A stretch of 64,000 bases of DNA from assembly GCA_026874595.1 (NCBI GenBank), contig CM049314.1:25309729-25373728 (forward strand), given 5' to 3'. Origin of the DNA: Sipunculus nudus (taxonomy: Eukaryota; Annelida; Sipuncula; Golfingiida; Sipunculidae). A program made the translations under genes and the position numbers. A model generated the notes under the pieces. It did not search any database. It saw only the letters and a program-made list of their open reading frames with translations, and was not told the DNA's origin. Below are positions 22,946 to 33,961 of this stretch, in pieces; within the stretch, counting starts at the first letter, position 1, and each line of letters starts with the position of its first letter.

Positions 22946-23995
22946 TTATCCAGAAATCGTTTCCATCGGGTTAGCTGTACCAGGAGGCGTCATCAGAATT
23001 CGTCTACTGCTCAGCGAAGCGGATAATGGTGGTGTTCTTTTACCTTTAAACTCGATATTTTCATGGTTGCTGGACCAAGACCTGACACGTACTGTATGTA
23101 GTTTGTTTCTGTGAAATATGTTATGGTAAGCATCTCTGATTGGTTTATACTTCCAAGTGTAGAGCAATGGATTAAACATGGAGTTCCCAACAGAAAGTGT
23201 CACTACTATCTTCGTTAAAATGTCAACCCACGCTGTCTCTGCGCTGTCTGGTATAGCTTCTTTAACGAAGGTAAAAATGATAACTGGAACAGTAAACGCA
23301 CAATACAGTCCAAGCATTGACATATATAACACCGTGGTCTGGTCTTTGTGATCAGAGACGGGCTTCACCGTTAACTGGGCATTTATTGCGTTGCGATGTT
23401 TGCGCACGATAACATAGATTCTGATATAGAAATATAATGCTAATAATGTATTAAAGATCATAAGGATACCAAGAGTGATATTGTGTCCTTTCATCATTAC
23501 AATCGAAACAGTACAGAACATACGAGATGTCCAGTTCTCTACAAAAAATGTAATGATAAAGACTATCAACATGGTAATCCAGACGGTTACCATGGTAACC
23601 CGAATTATTAAAGACCCTCGGCTTGACTGATAGAAAAACGGATAAAGCACCGCCAGGTAGCGCTCGAAGCTGACAACGTTGACAGTAAATGTTGATAGAC
23701 CACTCGAAAGCACAATCACACCCAGCGCAAAAAGGCAGCTATATTTCCTCGATGATAAATTCCATGGACCTTCCATGATTATGGTGTATGACGGTACAGC
23801 AATAGCTGCCGTGATTAAGTCAGCAGCCGCCATTCCGCTGATAACAAATGTAGTATTATTACTCCTGTGTCGTCGTTTGAAAAGTATAAAAAGTACAAAA
23901 CTATTGCCAATGGTGGCAATTGGGCAGCATATACCGTTGATAACGGCCAATGCAAAGTATCCGATATTACCTGCGCTGTCGTTGCCCGAAGACAT
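22946..23995 (-). CDS. Intact intronless class A (rhodopsin-family) GPCR
   Basis: 349 aa, single exon, seven hydrophobic segments at about 13-39, 48-70, 85-110, 131-152, 172-197, 220-244 and 256-280. Class A hallmarks: GN in TM1 (30-31), D59 in TM2, C87 at TM3 paired with C161 in the second extracellular loop, ERY at 111-113, and NPLLY at 275-279 followed by an amphipathic helix 8 (KYKPIRDAY). TM6 lacks the usual CWxP and reads YCAFTVPVI. Potential N-glycosylation sites occur at N5, N79, N154 and N172. It would act at the plasma membrane through G proteins. The ligand is unknown. Tandem, intronless, lineage-specific clusters of this sort are common among mollusc chemosensory or peptide receptors, but that is inference. 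It lies 3.0 kb from pseudogene 2 on the same strand. The first ATG is used because paralogues start at the same place. Confidence 0.93.
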   Translation of the reverse strand: MSSGNDSAGNIGYFALAVINGICCPIATIGNSFVLFILFKRRHRSNNTTFVISGMAAADLITAAIAVPSYTIIMEGPWNLSSRKYSCLFALGVIVLSSGLSTFTVNVVSFERYLAVLYPFFYQSSRGSLIIRVTMVTVWITMLIVFIITFFVENWTSRMFCTVSIVMMKGHNITLGILMIFNTLLALYFYIRIYVIVRKHRNAINAQLTVKPVSDHKDQTTVLYMSMLGLYCAFTVPVIIFTFVKEAIPDSAETAWVDILTKIVVTLSVGNSMFNPLLYTWKYKPIRDAYHNIFHRNKLHTVRVRSWSSNHENIEFKGKRTPPLSASLSSRRILMTPPGTANPMETISG

Positions 23996-25785
23996 AATTT
24001 ACAGAAATAATACTTTCGTATATAAGATATGGTTTTCCAGTAATTTATCGTCCTTCGTCACTCTTCTCTGACGACAATTGTTTTCAAGAGACGGTTCTCA
24101 AATTGATTCTGAGACTAATCTCCATTGGCATATTAATTCTAATGGGAAGGTTTTTATATGAACACAATTGGCTTAGAACCTGCGATCACACAGTTTCAGT
24201 TCCACGAATCTGCTGGTATCGACTGTGTTGAATTATATGAAGTTAGATGTAGATACATTAAAGATGAGAACGCATGAATAGTCGAAAGGCAAAGGGAGGA
24301 CTTGCCACCTGATATTCCGCACAGGTAATGCCTTAGAAGTTTCGGAATATAATGAAGCATATCATGCGCTAGTTCCGCGATATATGACGTCCAAAAATTT
24401 CATTAATAGTTGTCCATCATTATCCAAATATAATATGAGAGCATAACACTGACATCAGAATGTCATGCACTATCATGCATATATCACACATTAGTTCCGA
24501 GAAATATGACAACGTGCAAATGTCCCATTAGGGGTTGCTCCTCATTATCCAAATAGAACACGAGACAAAAACGTGAACATCAGAGTTTACACTATAAGAA
24601 GCTTTCAGACTCCTGTTAAGCCAATCTGCAAGTTGGCTTATATACATGTATAGCCGTTCAATCGATAGGGGCCCAGGGGATACATAATGCGTGGGAATAT
24701 ACATGTATTCGTATATATTCGTTTCGTATAACAAATTGACAAGACGGTACTAAAAGCCTAATTGATGTATTGATATGAAAGCATTTAACATGTGTATCTT
24801 GACCAGAGGATAAGCTGAGACGCCCTACAAATATTACTAGAATTCTAGGTGATTAAACCTAGGACAGTATGTGCTAGGCTATTATTAACGGACAAAAGAG
24901 TTAAAGCAATGCCAAACGTTCATTTGTTGGGCCTCCTTATTGTATAGCACCAAACAGCCAAAACACGATTTTCTATCTTGCATATTTTCATATTTGGATT
25001 GAAAATTGAAAATGTTTATATTATTCAGTCGCTTAACCTCTTATGTAAGACTGTCCTGCAACAAACTGAAAATGCTATGTTAGATTACATTATTTAAACC
25101 TCATCTATGTTACTTGGTTTGCACACAAATATGGTATTTTAATGAGATTCTGGGTCACAATAATTATATATAGCCGCCCGTTTGATAACGGCCACATTCT
25201 TTTATCTAATAATTATAATTTATTTTTTTTCGAACAAGAATCCATGCGAGTCATCCATGCCTTTATTGATGCATGGTATTTGTCACTGCAAAGCCATTAT
25301 TGATGTAGCGCATGCATTCGACCTTTTAAACTAGAAATATGCATATTTTAAGGAAAGCTTCAGCCATGTGGGGGTCAATATTGTAGTACATGTATATATA
25401 TACCCTGTGTTCAGGTTATGTAGATGCAAATCTATCGGCTATGATTATTACTCTGACAGAAGGTCAGTCATGGAACATGTAAAAAAAATGCTTAGAAATG
25501 TTTGGCCTTGGAAAATAGTCCCTATCTAAAAAATAAATATGAGTTACATATCTGTTACCTATGAATATTAATGTGCTGAAAATATGCCATATTGGAGCAA
25601 ACACAGACAGAACTTGGCGATAATGGAGAATCAATACGGGATGCCCGTACTTGGAAATAAGGTCAAGGTCAAAACCAAATATCCGATGGAAGTCAGTATA
25701 TGACTATTACTGTGTCCACATATAAGCTTTTGAAAAACAGCCATATCTAAAGCAAACTTGGCCAAAATTAAATAAATTTGCATCT
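23996..25785. other. Upstream flank of the GPCR and anonymous AT-rich DNA
   Basis: Contains the degenerate GAGA..TCTC remnant (24089-24122) noted above, and a short AGGTCAAGGTCA stretch near 25661. No gene, RNA or convincing promoter element was recognised. Confidence 0.5.
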
Positions 25786-25918
25786 AAGGTATGCAAGACT
25801 CCACCATGTTGGGGTCTCTATTGTCACTTACCGTGTTTGCGTTCACTTATTCGACCCTTATTCCCAGGTTCGTTCGTGCGTACGTGAGTGTTTATTAGTG
25901 AATATCCCTTGATGACGT
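25786..25918 (+). repeat. Dispersed repeat, copy 2
   Basis: Partner of 17333-17475. Its alignment with that copy ends at the point where the TIR-bearing element at 25919 begins, suggesting the element inserted into this repeat. Confidence 0.65.
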
Positions 25919-26572
25919 CAGTGGCGGATGCGAGGGGGGGGGGGGGTTATCCAGGGGGGCTAAGCTAAGCCCCCTTACCCCTCCCGAAACCACAGTTATA
26001 AATTTTATCAGTGAAACATATATTTCTACGGGATAATGTTGTGAAATTTTCCGGTTCGTCTGTATGCACTGGTATATATGTTTAATTTTTTACCCTTCTA
26101 ATAATAAGCCCCTGTCTCAAGTTTACACATGCGTATTTTAACAGACATACATTCGATCAAGTCTGCTTTTGTCTCATAATGAAGGTTTTCTTAGTCAAGA
26201 AAATGATGCTTCTGTCCTACATATGACTTACTACTTTAAACCCTGTAACCAGGCTTTTTTATCGGGGTTGGGGGATGAATTAAATGAGATGATTTAATTT
26301 ATTTTCTAAAGGTCAAAATAAAATATAGATTTATATAAATTTTTTACCTTGATGTTTACATTTTGCGAACTGGAATGGGACGCGGGGGCTTTCAGACTTA
26401 CGAAGATCTCTTACTGGTTACATATATTATTATTGTTGGAAGTATAAAGGATAAATTGATGTTAAGAAGATATGAAAGATGAATTAAATTTAAAGAAAAG
26501 GGAATATGCTTACCTCGTTAGTCGCAGAAGCGGAATCTAGGACCCCCCCCCCCCCCTATTTTTTATCCGCCG
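25919..26572 (+). mobile_element. Possible hAT-type non-autonomous element
   Basis: The left end starts CAGTGGCGGATGCGA followed by poly-G, and the right end is poly-C followed by 'tattttttatccgccgcaa', a degenerate inverted repeat of the left end. CAGTGGCGGAT-type termini are typical of hAT elements, whose target duplication is 8 bp. The left flank is GATGACGT, but no clean second copy was found on the right. A small stem (GGGGGCTtAGC-like arms) lies near 25956-25972. No coding capacity. Confidence 0.45.
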
Positions 26573-28398
26573 CAACCTTTTTTAAGGGTTTCAGTGACGC
26601 GATATTGTAAATATAATCAGAAACATATGCACGTGCTTCCTTGGATAGTTAACGTCATACAACCGTTTCCAGAATTGTTGTAGATGTAAATGCAAAGTTA
26701 TAGTGCAGCGACAATTGTTGTGGTCAATTCAACAATATGAAATGAATTACCTGGATTAATTAGGGGATTCACCATTCAGAATACTGACATAAGAAATGAG
26801 TGCCAAGGGATCGAGAGTCGCACTTCTTTCACATTTACTGACCATGCAAGTGGGTCAGTGACTTGGTCAAATGTCAGGCCAAACATGTTCATATGCGCAA
26901 AAGACCTGAATCCTGCACTGAAGAACGACTGTGGTCCCACGCCTGCAGGTGTCAAATGAATAACCAGATCATCAAGTGCAGGCATTCCGGTCTTTGCCGA
27001 AGGCAGTTCGGCTGTTTTCGGTGGCAACCTCCATCCTATTTAAAAACCACGCAAAAATTACTCAAAATAATGTGTACTTTAAAAATCATTACTTCTCATA
27101 TCAGCGACGTCACTGAGGGAAAATAACCTTAAATAAATGAAGGTCTGGCACGGTGCGTTATATGAATGCTCTTGTATGTTTTTTGTTCAATGAAAAGGTA
27201 TGGCACGGTGTCATACGCGATGCGTTTTCAGAGAACATTGAGGACGAAAGTGGACCAACTTCCTTTTTATGAGTATTAGATTTAGTATTTCCTGCCCATC
27301 AAACTTTGCGCAAGAGTATACAACGTATGGGGGAGTACTTCTCAAAATATATTTTAAAATATTAAATTTAGAGAAACAAGCAGGTCAATTTTTTGTTTGT
27401 TTTCAGATATATTTAGATCAAAATGAACAAGAAATTTAATCTATGAAAAGTGGCAGGTCGAAAGGGCGATACAAGACACATATTCTGTCACCTAAATTTA
27501 ACAGTTGTGGTTTTTTTAATGATTTCATTAAAAGTCCCTGTGTATATAATTGTATATAATTATAGCTCGATGTCTGAGCAGTAATTGCTTACGGGGCAAA
27601 GCAGTAAATACTTCAAATATATCAGTAAAACTTGAGGTCCTTAAAAATGATTTTGATATTTATTCATTGATATTTTAGCAAGTATAGATTACCGCTTGAA
27701 TAATCAATTCACCAGTCATTCTGGTTCATGTGAAATCGCTTTAATAAACTTCAGTCAGCTGAAGATTCAAAACAATTGTGACATCACAAAGTCAATATGT
27801 ATTGCACGCTTCACTTATATGTAAATATGGAAAGAAAAAATCAATGAAGATCCTATTTAATCTTTTATTAATTAAAATATCGCCAAGGATTTGGTACGTT
27901 GTTATATAGAACGTTTGAAATAATGCGGAAGAGTGATATAAAAGGGCATGAAATATATACCGTTCAGACGGTATTGAGCTCTTTCTCACCGAAGTTTTTA
28001 TTAGCAAAAGGCGACTCGTCAAGAAAAATACCACAAAAACTTGTTAGTTTTATGTGAAATAAAAACGCTTCTTGCAATGTCCCCCTCATACACCCAACCC
28101 CATCCAGAGATATAAAAGCACGAAGGGATTCATGCCTCCACCTATTGACATATATCATATTTCCCGTGGGGTGTACATTTAAGCTTATATTTAAAAGAAA
28201 ATAGATGGATAGCATTTCAAATAAAATAGTTCCTATTAAAAGGTATTTGGGTGATTTGCAGTAAACACTGAGAATCCAAGAAATAGGTATAAAAATTAAT
28301 TTCTATGATAAATTACCAGTAAGGATAATATCAAATTTATGACTTATGAGATTTGTCCCTGTTTTCCAATTCTTAACTTAATATATATATAAATGAAT
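26573..28398. other. Intergenic, no gene recognised
   Basis: AT-rich. A minus-strand frame of 83 codons at 26776-27027 and others at 27792-28215 were examined and match no family known to me. They lack splice or start context that would support them. Confidence 0.45.
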
Positions 28399-28510
28399 CA
28401 GATCTGTTTCGTGAGAGCAGCATTCAAGCCAGCTCACTCTTCAGGTACACTCTTCAGTTTGTACCTGAAGAGTGAGCCGGCTTGAATGCTGCTCCCACGA
28501 AACAGATCTG
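28399..28510. repeat. 112-bp inverted repeat (long hairpin)
   Basis: The arm 28399-28449 (CAGATCTGTTTCGTG...CTTCAGGTAC) is almost perfectly complementary to 28461-28510 (GTACCTGAAG...CACGAAACAGATCTG), separated by about 12 nt. The right arm with its downstream flank is the hammerhead candidate described next. The left arm is an inverted copy lacking the cleavage triplet. Confidence 0.95.
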
Positions 28511-28522
28511 TCGCACAAACTG
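28455..28522 (+). ncRNA. Type I hammerhead ribozyme candidate
   Basis: All core elements occur in order on the plus strand. Stem I 5' strand CAGTTTGT (28455-28462) plus 'ac'. CUGANGA core as CTGAAGA (28465-28471; N7 is not fixed in the family). Stem II from GTGAGC (28472-28477) to GCTCCCAC (28491-28498) with a small bulge. GAAA (28499-28502). A short self-complementary stem III ACAGATCTGT (28502-28511). The cleavage triplet GTC (28510-28512). The stem I 3' strand ACAAACTG (28515-28522), complementary to the 5' strand over 8 bp. Very short, palindromic stem III is characteristic of hammerheads that work as dimers in Penelope-like elements and retrozymes. Predicted cut after 28512. Fold inferred by hand. 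Confidence 0.72.
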
Positions 28523-29804
28523 ATGAAGTCAAACTAACCGTACTTTAGTTATTTATAAACGCTCCCATACAGTAGAGCACTATCACCGCGATGTATTGAA
28601 TTCACGTCATGTGAGCAATACAAATTATATATATATATATATTTATATAGGCCTATATTTATATTTTATGAAGGTCTATAAAAAAATTGGATGCAATAAA
28701 GATGGCATCACCCTGGCAGTGAGTTCAAGCCCTATAGTGCTTTGGACATACCGCTGGATTCGATATTCGATAACGAAAACATCTTTCAGCAGTACTGAAA
28801 ATCTTGGTCGTGACGCTACTAATGTTTAGGAAAGGAGAATGACTCCATGCATACCGCTCGATACATTATTTGATACTGAAACTATTTTTTTCTTTTTCTA
28901 ATTTAGTACGGGGAAATCATGGCCGTAAAAGCAGTACTGGTTTGAAGCAAGGAATGCTTTGCAGTGACTCTAAGCATACCGCCCGATACAATCCTCGATA
29001 CCGAAAATGGTTTTCAATACATCAGTCCTGGGCATGATCCATTTTCTGTTTTTGAAACTTCAATTATTTCACATAAAATGTATTAACTATACAATAACTA
29101 TAAAACGAGGAACTCTCCAAGCCTTAGATGTTGTCGTTCGGTAGTCGCTACAAGTGAAGAAATGGACGACCAGGAGAATCATGTACCGACCTTGGACTGG
29201 CTACTACAGCCAAATCTCATAGCCATACCGGGGATCAAACCATGGTCCTTGCAGAGAGAGCCGACGTTGTTACTACTCCACTGCCCATGCCCCTCATATT
29301 CGAAATTTAGGGTGGTGTTACCGAAATCCAAAACATTCCCGCCTTTGTCATTTGAGCACAGGTTATTATGGTATAATTTTAAACTGCTGCTAAATAGTGT
29401 CTGAAGTTATTGTTTTATAATGATTCTAATAATTACATTTTTCTAAGCGCTTGGCTTATTGAATATGACAATTCTGGCAATCTCAATATTTAGCTATACA
29501 AATTGATCACAGATGGTAACCTATAACGCCTTGGCGAGTTCGAAACAAGTTTGGCTATCTTTCATAACAAAATCTATCCAGATGGGAACTAGGCATTTCT
29601 TGGCACCGCAGGTGTCATTATATCCCCAGACAATTAATCCCCCCCCCCCCCCATTTAAGAAGAGGCCCCCATCTTTAGCAGCATATACTGACACTTGGCA
29701 AGCAACAATGGTTTCTTCCATCTATCAACTTGAGAAACAATATTTTTCACCAAATATTAGGGCCATATGGTGAATTCCTCTTGAGAAAAGAAGATCAATT
29801 TATA
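28523..29804. other. Intergenic; possible remains of the hammerhead-bearing element
   Basis: No Penelope RT or GIY-YIG domain was recognised downstream of the hammerhead. (AT)n lies at 28626-28642. Three loosely repeated segments with 'cataccgctcgatac'/'cataccgcccgatac' and 'tcgataccgaaa' occur at about 28748-29015, a weak tandem repeat of roughly 120-130 bp. Poly-C at 29639-29652. Confidence 0.45.
29215..29300 (-). mobile_element. Possible tRNA-like SINE head
   Basis: On the minus strand the stretch reads GGCAGTGGAGTAGTAACAAC...ACCATGGTTTGATCCCCGG, reminiscent of a pol III A box followed about 35 nt later by a B box (GGTTTGATCCC, one mismatch from GWTCRANNC). No body, tail or target duplication was found. 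Weak call. Confidence 0.3.
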
Positions 29805-30360
29805 CAATTAAAATGGTAAGGTAGGTGGCGCCATCTGTCTGGTTGATGAGAAAACTCTCCAAGACGGATGTACATGCCAAAATGCTGACCAACACATTGA
29901 ACGATTCCTCATATATGAGCAATTTTCACCTTGAGCAAATGTACGGATGGACGCCACACAAAAACGATTGAAGTAGATAGTACCAATCTTAAATAGAAGA
30001 TGGAAATAACCAAGATCAATCGACATGCGTAGTTTCAGCCCAATATGTCCATTAAATTTTACTTATAATGCTCACAAAACTGTCAAGTGGCAATGATGGA
30101 ACTGAGTATTAAAACCAATGAGTAATAGAAGGCGCGAAAACTTAAAAAGGACAGAGAGTCGCGCCACCTGTTTTCCGCAGAAGACATAGCTATCCAAGAT
30201 CTTCGGCCAATTTGAATTTTGGAACAATCCAAGCATCCCTTATTGAGATATTTATGATTTTGGGTGATTTTCACAATATATATCAATATACAAGGTCTAG
30301 GTCACTCTCATAGGAAAGGTCATGACCCCAATTTAAATATACATCATCCCATAATCTTTT
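29805..30360 (+). repeat. Dispersed repeats of the GGTGGCGCCATC and ~330-bp families
   Basis: 29805-30000 contains 'ggtaggtggcgccatctgtctgg', 'gatgtacatgccaaaatg' and 'gagcaattttcacc', as in 31300-31960. 30050-30360 matches the 600-1035 unit ('cttataatgctca', 'gtggcaatgatgg', 'caaggtctaggtcactctcataggaaaggtcatgacccc'). Confidence 0.7.
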
Positions 30361-31299
30361 CAAACATGCTAAGGACAGCATAATATTTAACGGATGCAGA
30401 GACTTTTACATTCTCTTACCTCCAATTTTAAATCAGTTCAGCTTAATTCATAATAATAACTGAAACATTAGATAAACTGATCTATATGTGTATTTTATAT
30501 TTATATATCTGCTTTTGTATCTATCTTTCTAGCTATCTATATATTTATCTATGTAAATGATATACCAATGAGTGATCATTAAATTTTATTTGACAGATGC
30601 TATTTGACCGTTGTTCGATACGTTATGTACACATATAGCAAAGCATAAAATATATATATTTGATAAAGCATGTTCTATCATATTAAGAAAGGAAGAAACA
30701 GTGGCATAGAATATGGTACAGCTCAAACAAAAAAACCCTAAAGATTATATAATACACAAAAAATAGAATACGGCTGTCAGCCCTGTATACAGATTATTGA
30801 CACTCTTGTCCGCCGTCGTGCAATGTCTTGGGGGAAACAAACCGACAGAAAACAGAACAAATAACAGATTGATGACTTTGAGTGTGCCAATCACAAAACA
30901 TCAATCATCTCTACCCACAAAACATGAAAGATGTTGTTGTTGTACCAGACCGGTAGATGGAGACATCTTTTGGCTACGGTACTAATTCCACCCAGCGACA
31001 CAACGTTTCTTTACGATCTGGAACTATTGTTACATCATAATGACATCTGCATGAGACCATCGTCTGCCGGCGAGTTAACTGTTGTTTATTTTACCATGAG
31101 ATAAACAAAAAAGGCATTTTCAGGCGCAAAAGAGGGGAAGATCACACGGTTTGATTGAAATCAGAATATTTTTAAATATTAATGCATAATATTTACAAGA
31201 GACCTAGGGGTCTAATGTTCACATTGTGAATTACTGTGCATGATGGCGGGTGATTAAAAAGAAAAAAGTGAATGTGAAAATAGCATTCATTTCTCTCCA
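30361..31299. other. Intergenic, no gene seen
   Basis: AT-rich low-complexity sequence at 30480-30660. A hairpin-like block 'gaatacggctgtcagccctgtatac' at about 30766-30790 resembles the one at 1838-1870. Confidence 0.5.
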
Positions 31300-31960
31300 A
31301 GTGGACACCGTTCTATTGCACAAGGTCTGGCTTACGAGAAAACTTTTCAATATGGATGCACTTACCAACTTTAGACCAATACTCCTAAGATATGAGCAAT
31401 TTTCACCAACAGCAAATGTACAGATGGATGCTACGGATTGCAGATGGCGCCACCAGTCCTGAGTAAAAGATGGAGGATCCAAGATCTATGGATATGCGCA
31501 ATTTCAGGCTAATACTGCAAATCACTCCTCAGAAAAAAGGCATAAAGTTATTCTACATAAACAGGAAGCTAGGTGGCACCACCTGTCTGGTGTACAAGAA
31601 AACTTTTCAAGATGAATGGAATTTCTTACCAATTCCTTCACTGACTTCTGAGATATGAGCATAGAAACCCAAAGAAAATGTTCCGATGGACGCCATGGGA
31701 AAACGATTGCAAATGGCGCCACCAGTCTTGAGTACAAGATGAAGGAGTCCAAGATCTATGAATTTGCACAATTTTTCCTGAGATAAGGGCTATTATCTAA
31801 AAGACCCTAACGTTTGCACTGAACAGAAAGGATTACAGGTGGCGCTTCCCGTCATTGTTACGCACAACTACATAGGTAAGGGGTTTCGGAAAAGATCAGT
31901 AAAACGGTCTCAATGGAGACTCTGCTTTGGCGGATTATAATGAATAAATACTAAATACTA
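31300..31960 (+). repeat. Tandem repeat, ~140-150-bp units with (G/A)NTGGCGCCACC
   Basis: Units recur around 31310, 31440, 31575, 31700 and 31840. Each combines 'acaagaaaacttttcaaNatg', 'tatgagcaatttt', 'aaatgtncngatggacgc' and a TGGCGCCACC-type core (intact at 31445 and 31713, altered at 31576 and 31838). Related to 1938-2990. Open frames inside are not genes. Confidence 0.75.
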
Positions 31961-31964
31961 AATA

Positions 31965-33110
31965 CATATCTTGGAAAAAAGCAGAAAAGACCATTACAGC
32001 CTGCTGAATGGAAATCAATACAATTGGCGCCACCTGCAGGTCAGAATCAGTTAGCAGTCACATGATCAATATTCCTTGGAAATTTGATACTGAAGGCTGC
32101 AGCAGATCATACGATATTTGATTACAGACAATACATGTATGGAAACCAGTAAGTTGTCAAATTTTGCGATCGACACTATTTGAAGCTCCCTGGAGATGAC
32201 ATCTTAAAATGACTTGACTAAATTGATACTAAAATTATTCCCCTTCCTCTAAGGAACTGTTGACTATAACATGGAAGCCAAAATGATTATACTTTTTCAC
32301 TTATCTTGGAAAAAGCAGAAAAGACCATTACAACCTGCAGAAAGTAGCTCAACACAGGCGGCCTCACCTGGAAGTCAAAACCATTTAGCAGTCTCATGAT
32401 CAATATTCCTGTGAAATTTGAAAGTGAAGGCTGCAGCAGTTCCTAAGATATTTGGTAACAGACAATAAATCATGAATAGATTTACATCAAGTTGCCAAAT
32501 TTTGCAAACAACACAATTTGAAGCTCTGTAGAGATGCCATCTTGAAAATGCGCTGACTAAATTTATACTCAATTCATTCCCCTTCCTCTAAGGTACTGTT
32601 GACTATGATATGAAATACAAAAAATACTTATACTTTATGATATATGTTGAAAGAAAGCAGAAAAGACCCTTACAACCTGCAGAAAATAGGTCAACATATG
32701 TCGCGCCTTGTGGTCAAAATCATTTAGCAGTCACATAATCGATATTCCTGTTAAATTTGAAACTGAATGCTGCAGCAATTCTTAAGATATTTGGTCATTG
32801 GAAACACATCATGTTGCCAAATTTTGCGATCGACACAATTTGAAGTTCCGTAAAGACGCCATCTAGAAAATGACTTGACTGAATTTATACTCAAATTATT
32901 CCCCTTCCTCTAAGGAACTTTTGCCTGTGATATGAAGGCCATAATATTTATACTTTATGACTTATCTTTGAGGAAGTGAAAAAGACCATTTCGGCCCGCA
33001 GAAACTAGGTCAACATAGGTGGCGCCACCAAAAGCTTATTTTTGCATATTCATCCCAGGAGCAGTAATTCTGCAAAGTTTCATGAAGGCAGCTGCTGTGG
33101 CTGTTGAGAT
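31965..33110 (+). repeat. Tandem repeat, ~330-bp unit, about 3.5 copies
   Basis: Unit starts ('gcagaaaagaccattacaacctgcagaaa') at about 31978, 32310, 32655 and 32975. Shared internal blocks are 'catttagcagtcncatgatcaatattcctg', 'gctgcagcannt', 'gttgccaaattttgc', 'acaatttgaagctc' and 'ccccttcctctaagg'. Copies 1 and 4 keep a GGCGCCACC core (32026, 33018-33029); it is degraded in copies 2 and 3. It is followed by a GGACAGTGGAC-rich tract at 33122-33180 and poly-C at 33270-33310. Confidence 0.85.
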
Positions 33111-33414
33111 ATTTGGTAACAGACGGTGGACGGTGGACATTTGATAGTGGACAGTGGACAGGGGACAGTGGTCGGCGGACGCTGCGCAATGGCAGAAGTT
33201 CACAGAGTGAACTAATAATAAACATATATCCTGCAACAAGAGCTACTGTAATAGAGCTTCCGCCGCCACCACCCCCCCCCCCCCCCCACCCCCGCCCCCG
33301 CCCCCCCCCCAAACACACACACAGATACCATAAAGGATTTTTAGATATATAAATTATTGGTTGTATATATTTACCAAGAATCTGTTACCTATATACAGTA
33401 TTTTTTATTTTCAG

Positions 33415-33525
33415 ATCAACGCCACTGAACTCCTGAGATAAATCAAGGATTTGCCGTGACTTGTCAGAAAGCAAAATTTCTCTTCACCAGTGCTTCAAAA
33501 ATGCTTGTTAAAAAAACTTCAAAAG
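33415..33525 (+). other. Exon-like segment with acceptor and donor (non-coding)
   Basis: A pyrimidine-rich acceptor (TTTTTTATTTTCAG ending 33414) and a strong donor (AAAAG|GTAAGTG at 33526) bracket 111 nt on the plus strand, antisense to the NLR relic. There is no long open frame through it. In the second block the donor is kept (AAAG|GTAAGTG at 56481) but the acceptor side is replaced by DIRS-like DNA. Possibly an old lncRNA or UTR exon. Confidence 0.35.
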
Positions 33526-33961
33526 GTAAGTGTATATTTTATTTTCAATACATAAACAATTAAAGGTGGTGGAAACACAATCAAAATGCATCTAACCCCC
33601 CCCCCCCAACCAGGCCACCGACAATGACTGAATAAATATCAATGAATTTAATATGTGACGACTGTTGTAGTGTTGAAATTCAATTTAGACGGCCGGTCAA
33701 AACAGCAGTTCCAGTCAAAAACGCTAGATCTGGCAGATCATGTGAATTTTGTCTAGACTATGCTGTATACATGGTTTTGTCTTTTGAATTCAATAACAAA
33801 TGTAATACCGGAAAAAAATCTGAACAATAATTACAAGAATGACCACTAAAATCAGGGTGGACTGGGGTGATACAACAATGGCACGTGAGTTGTTTGTACC
33901 CCAACCTCTCTATTAACAAGCTGGACCTGCCCGGTGTCTGACTGATCTATAAACAAATGAT

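Noticed and set aside
23679-24071. 130-codon plus-strand frame
   Set aside because: Antisense shadow of the intact GPCR. The same shadow appears opposite pseudogene 2 (18878-19246, 19618-19878).
26776-27027. 83-codon minus-strand frame with normal-looking composition
   Set aside because: No recognisable family, no splice signals, no neighbouring exons; kept only as unassigned sequence.
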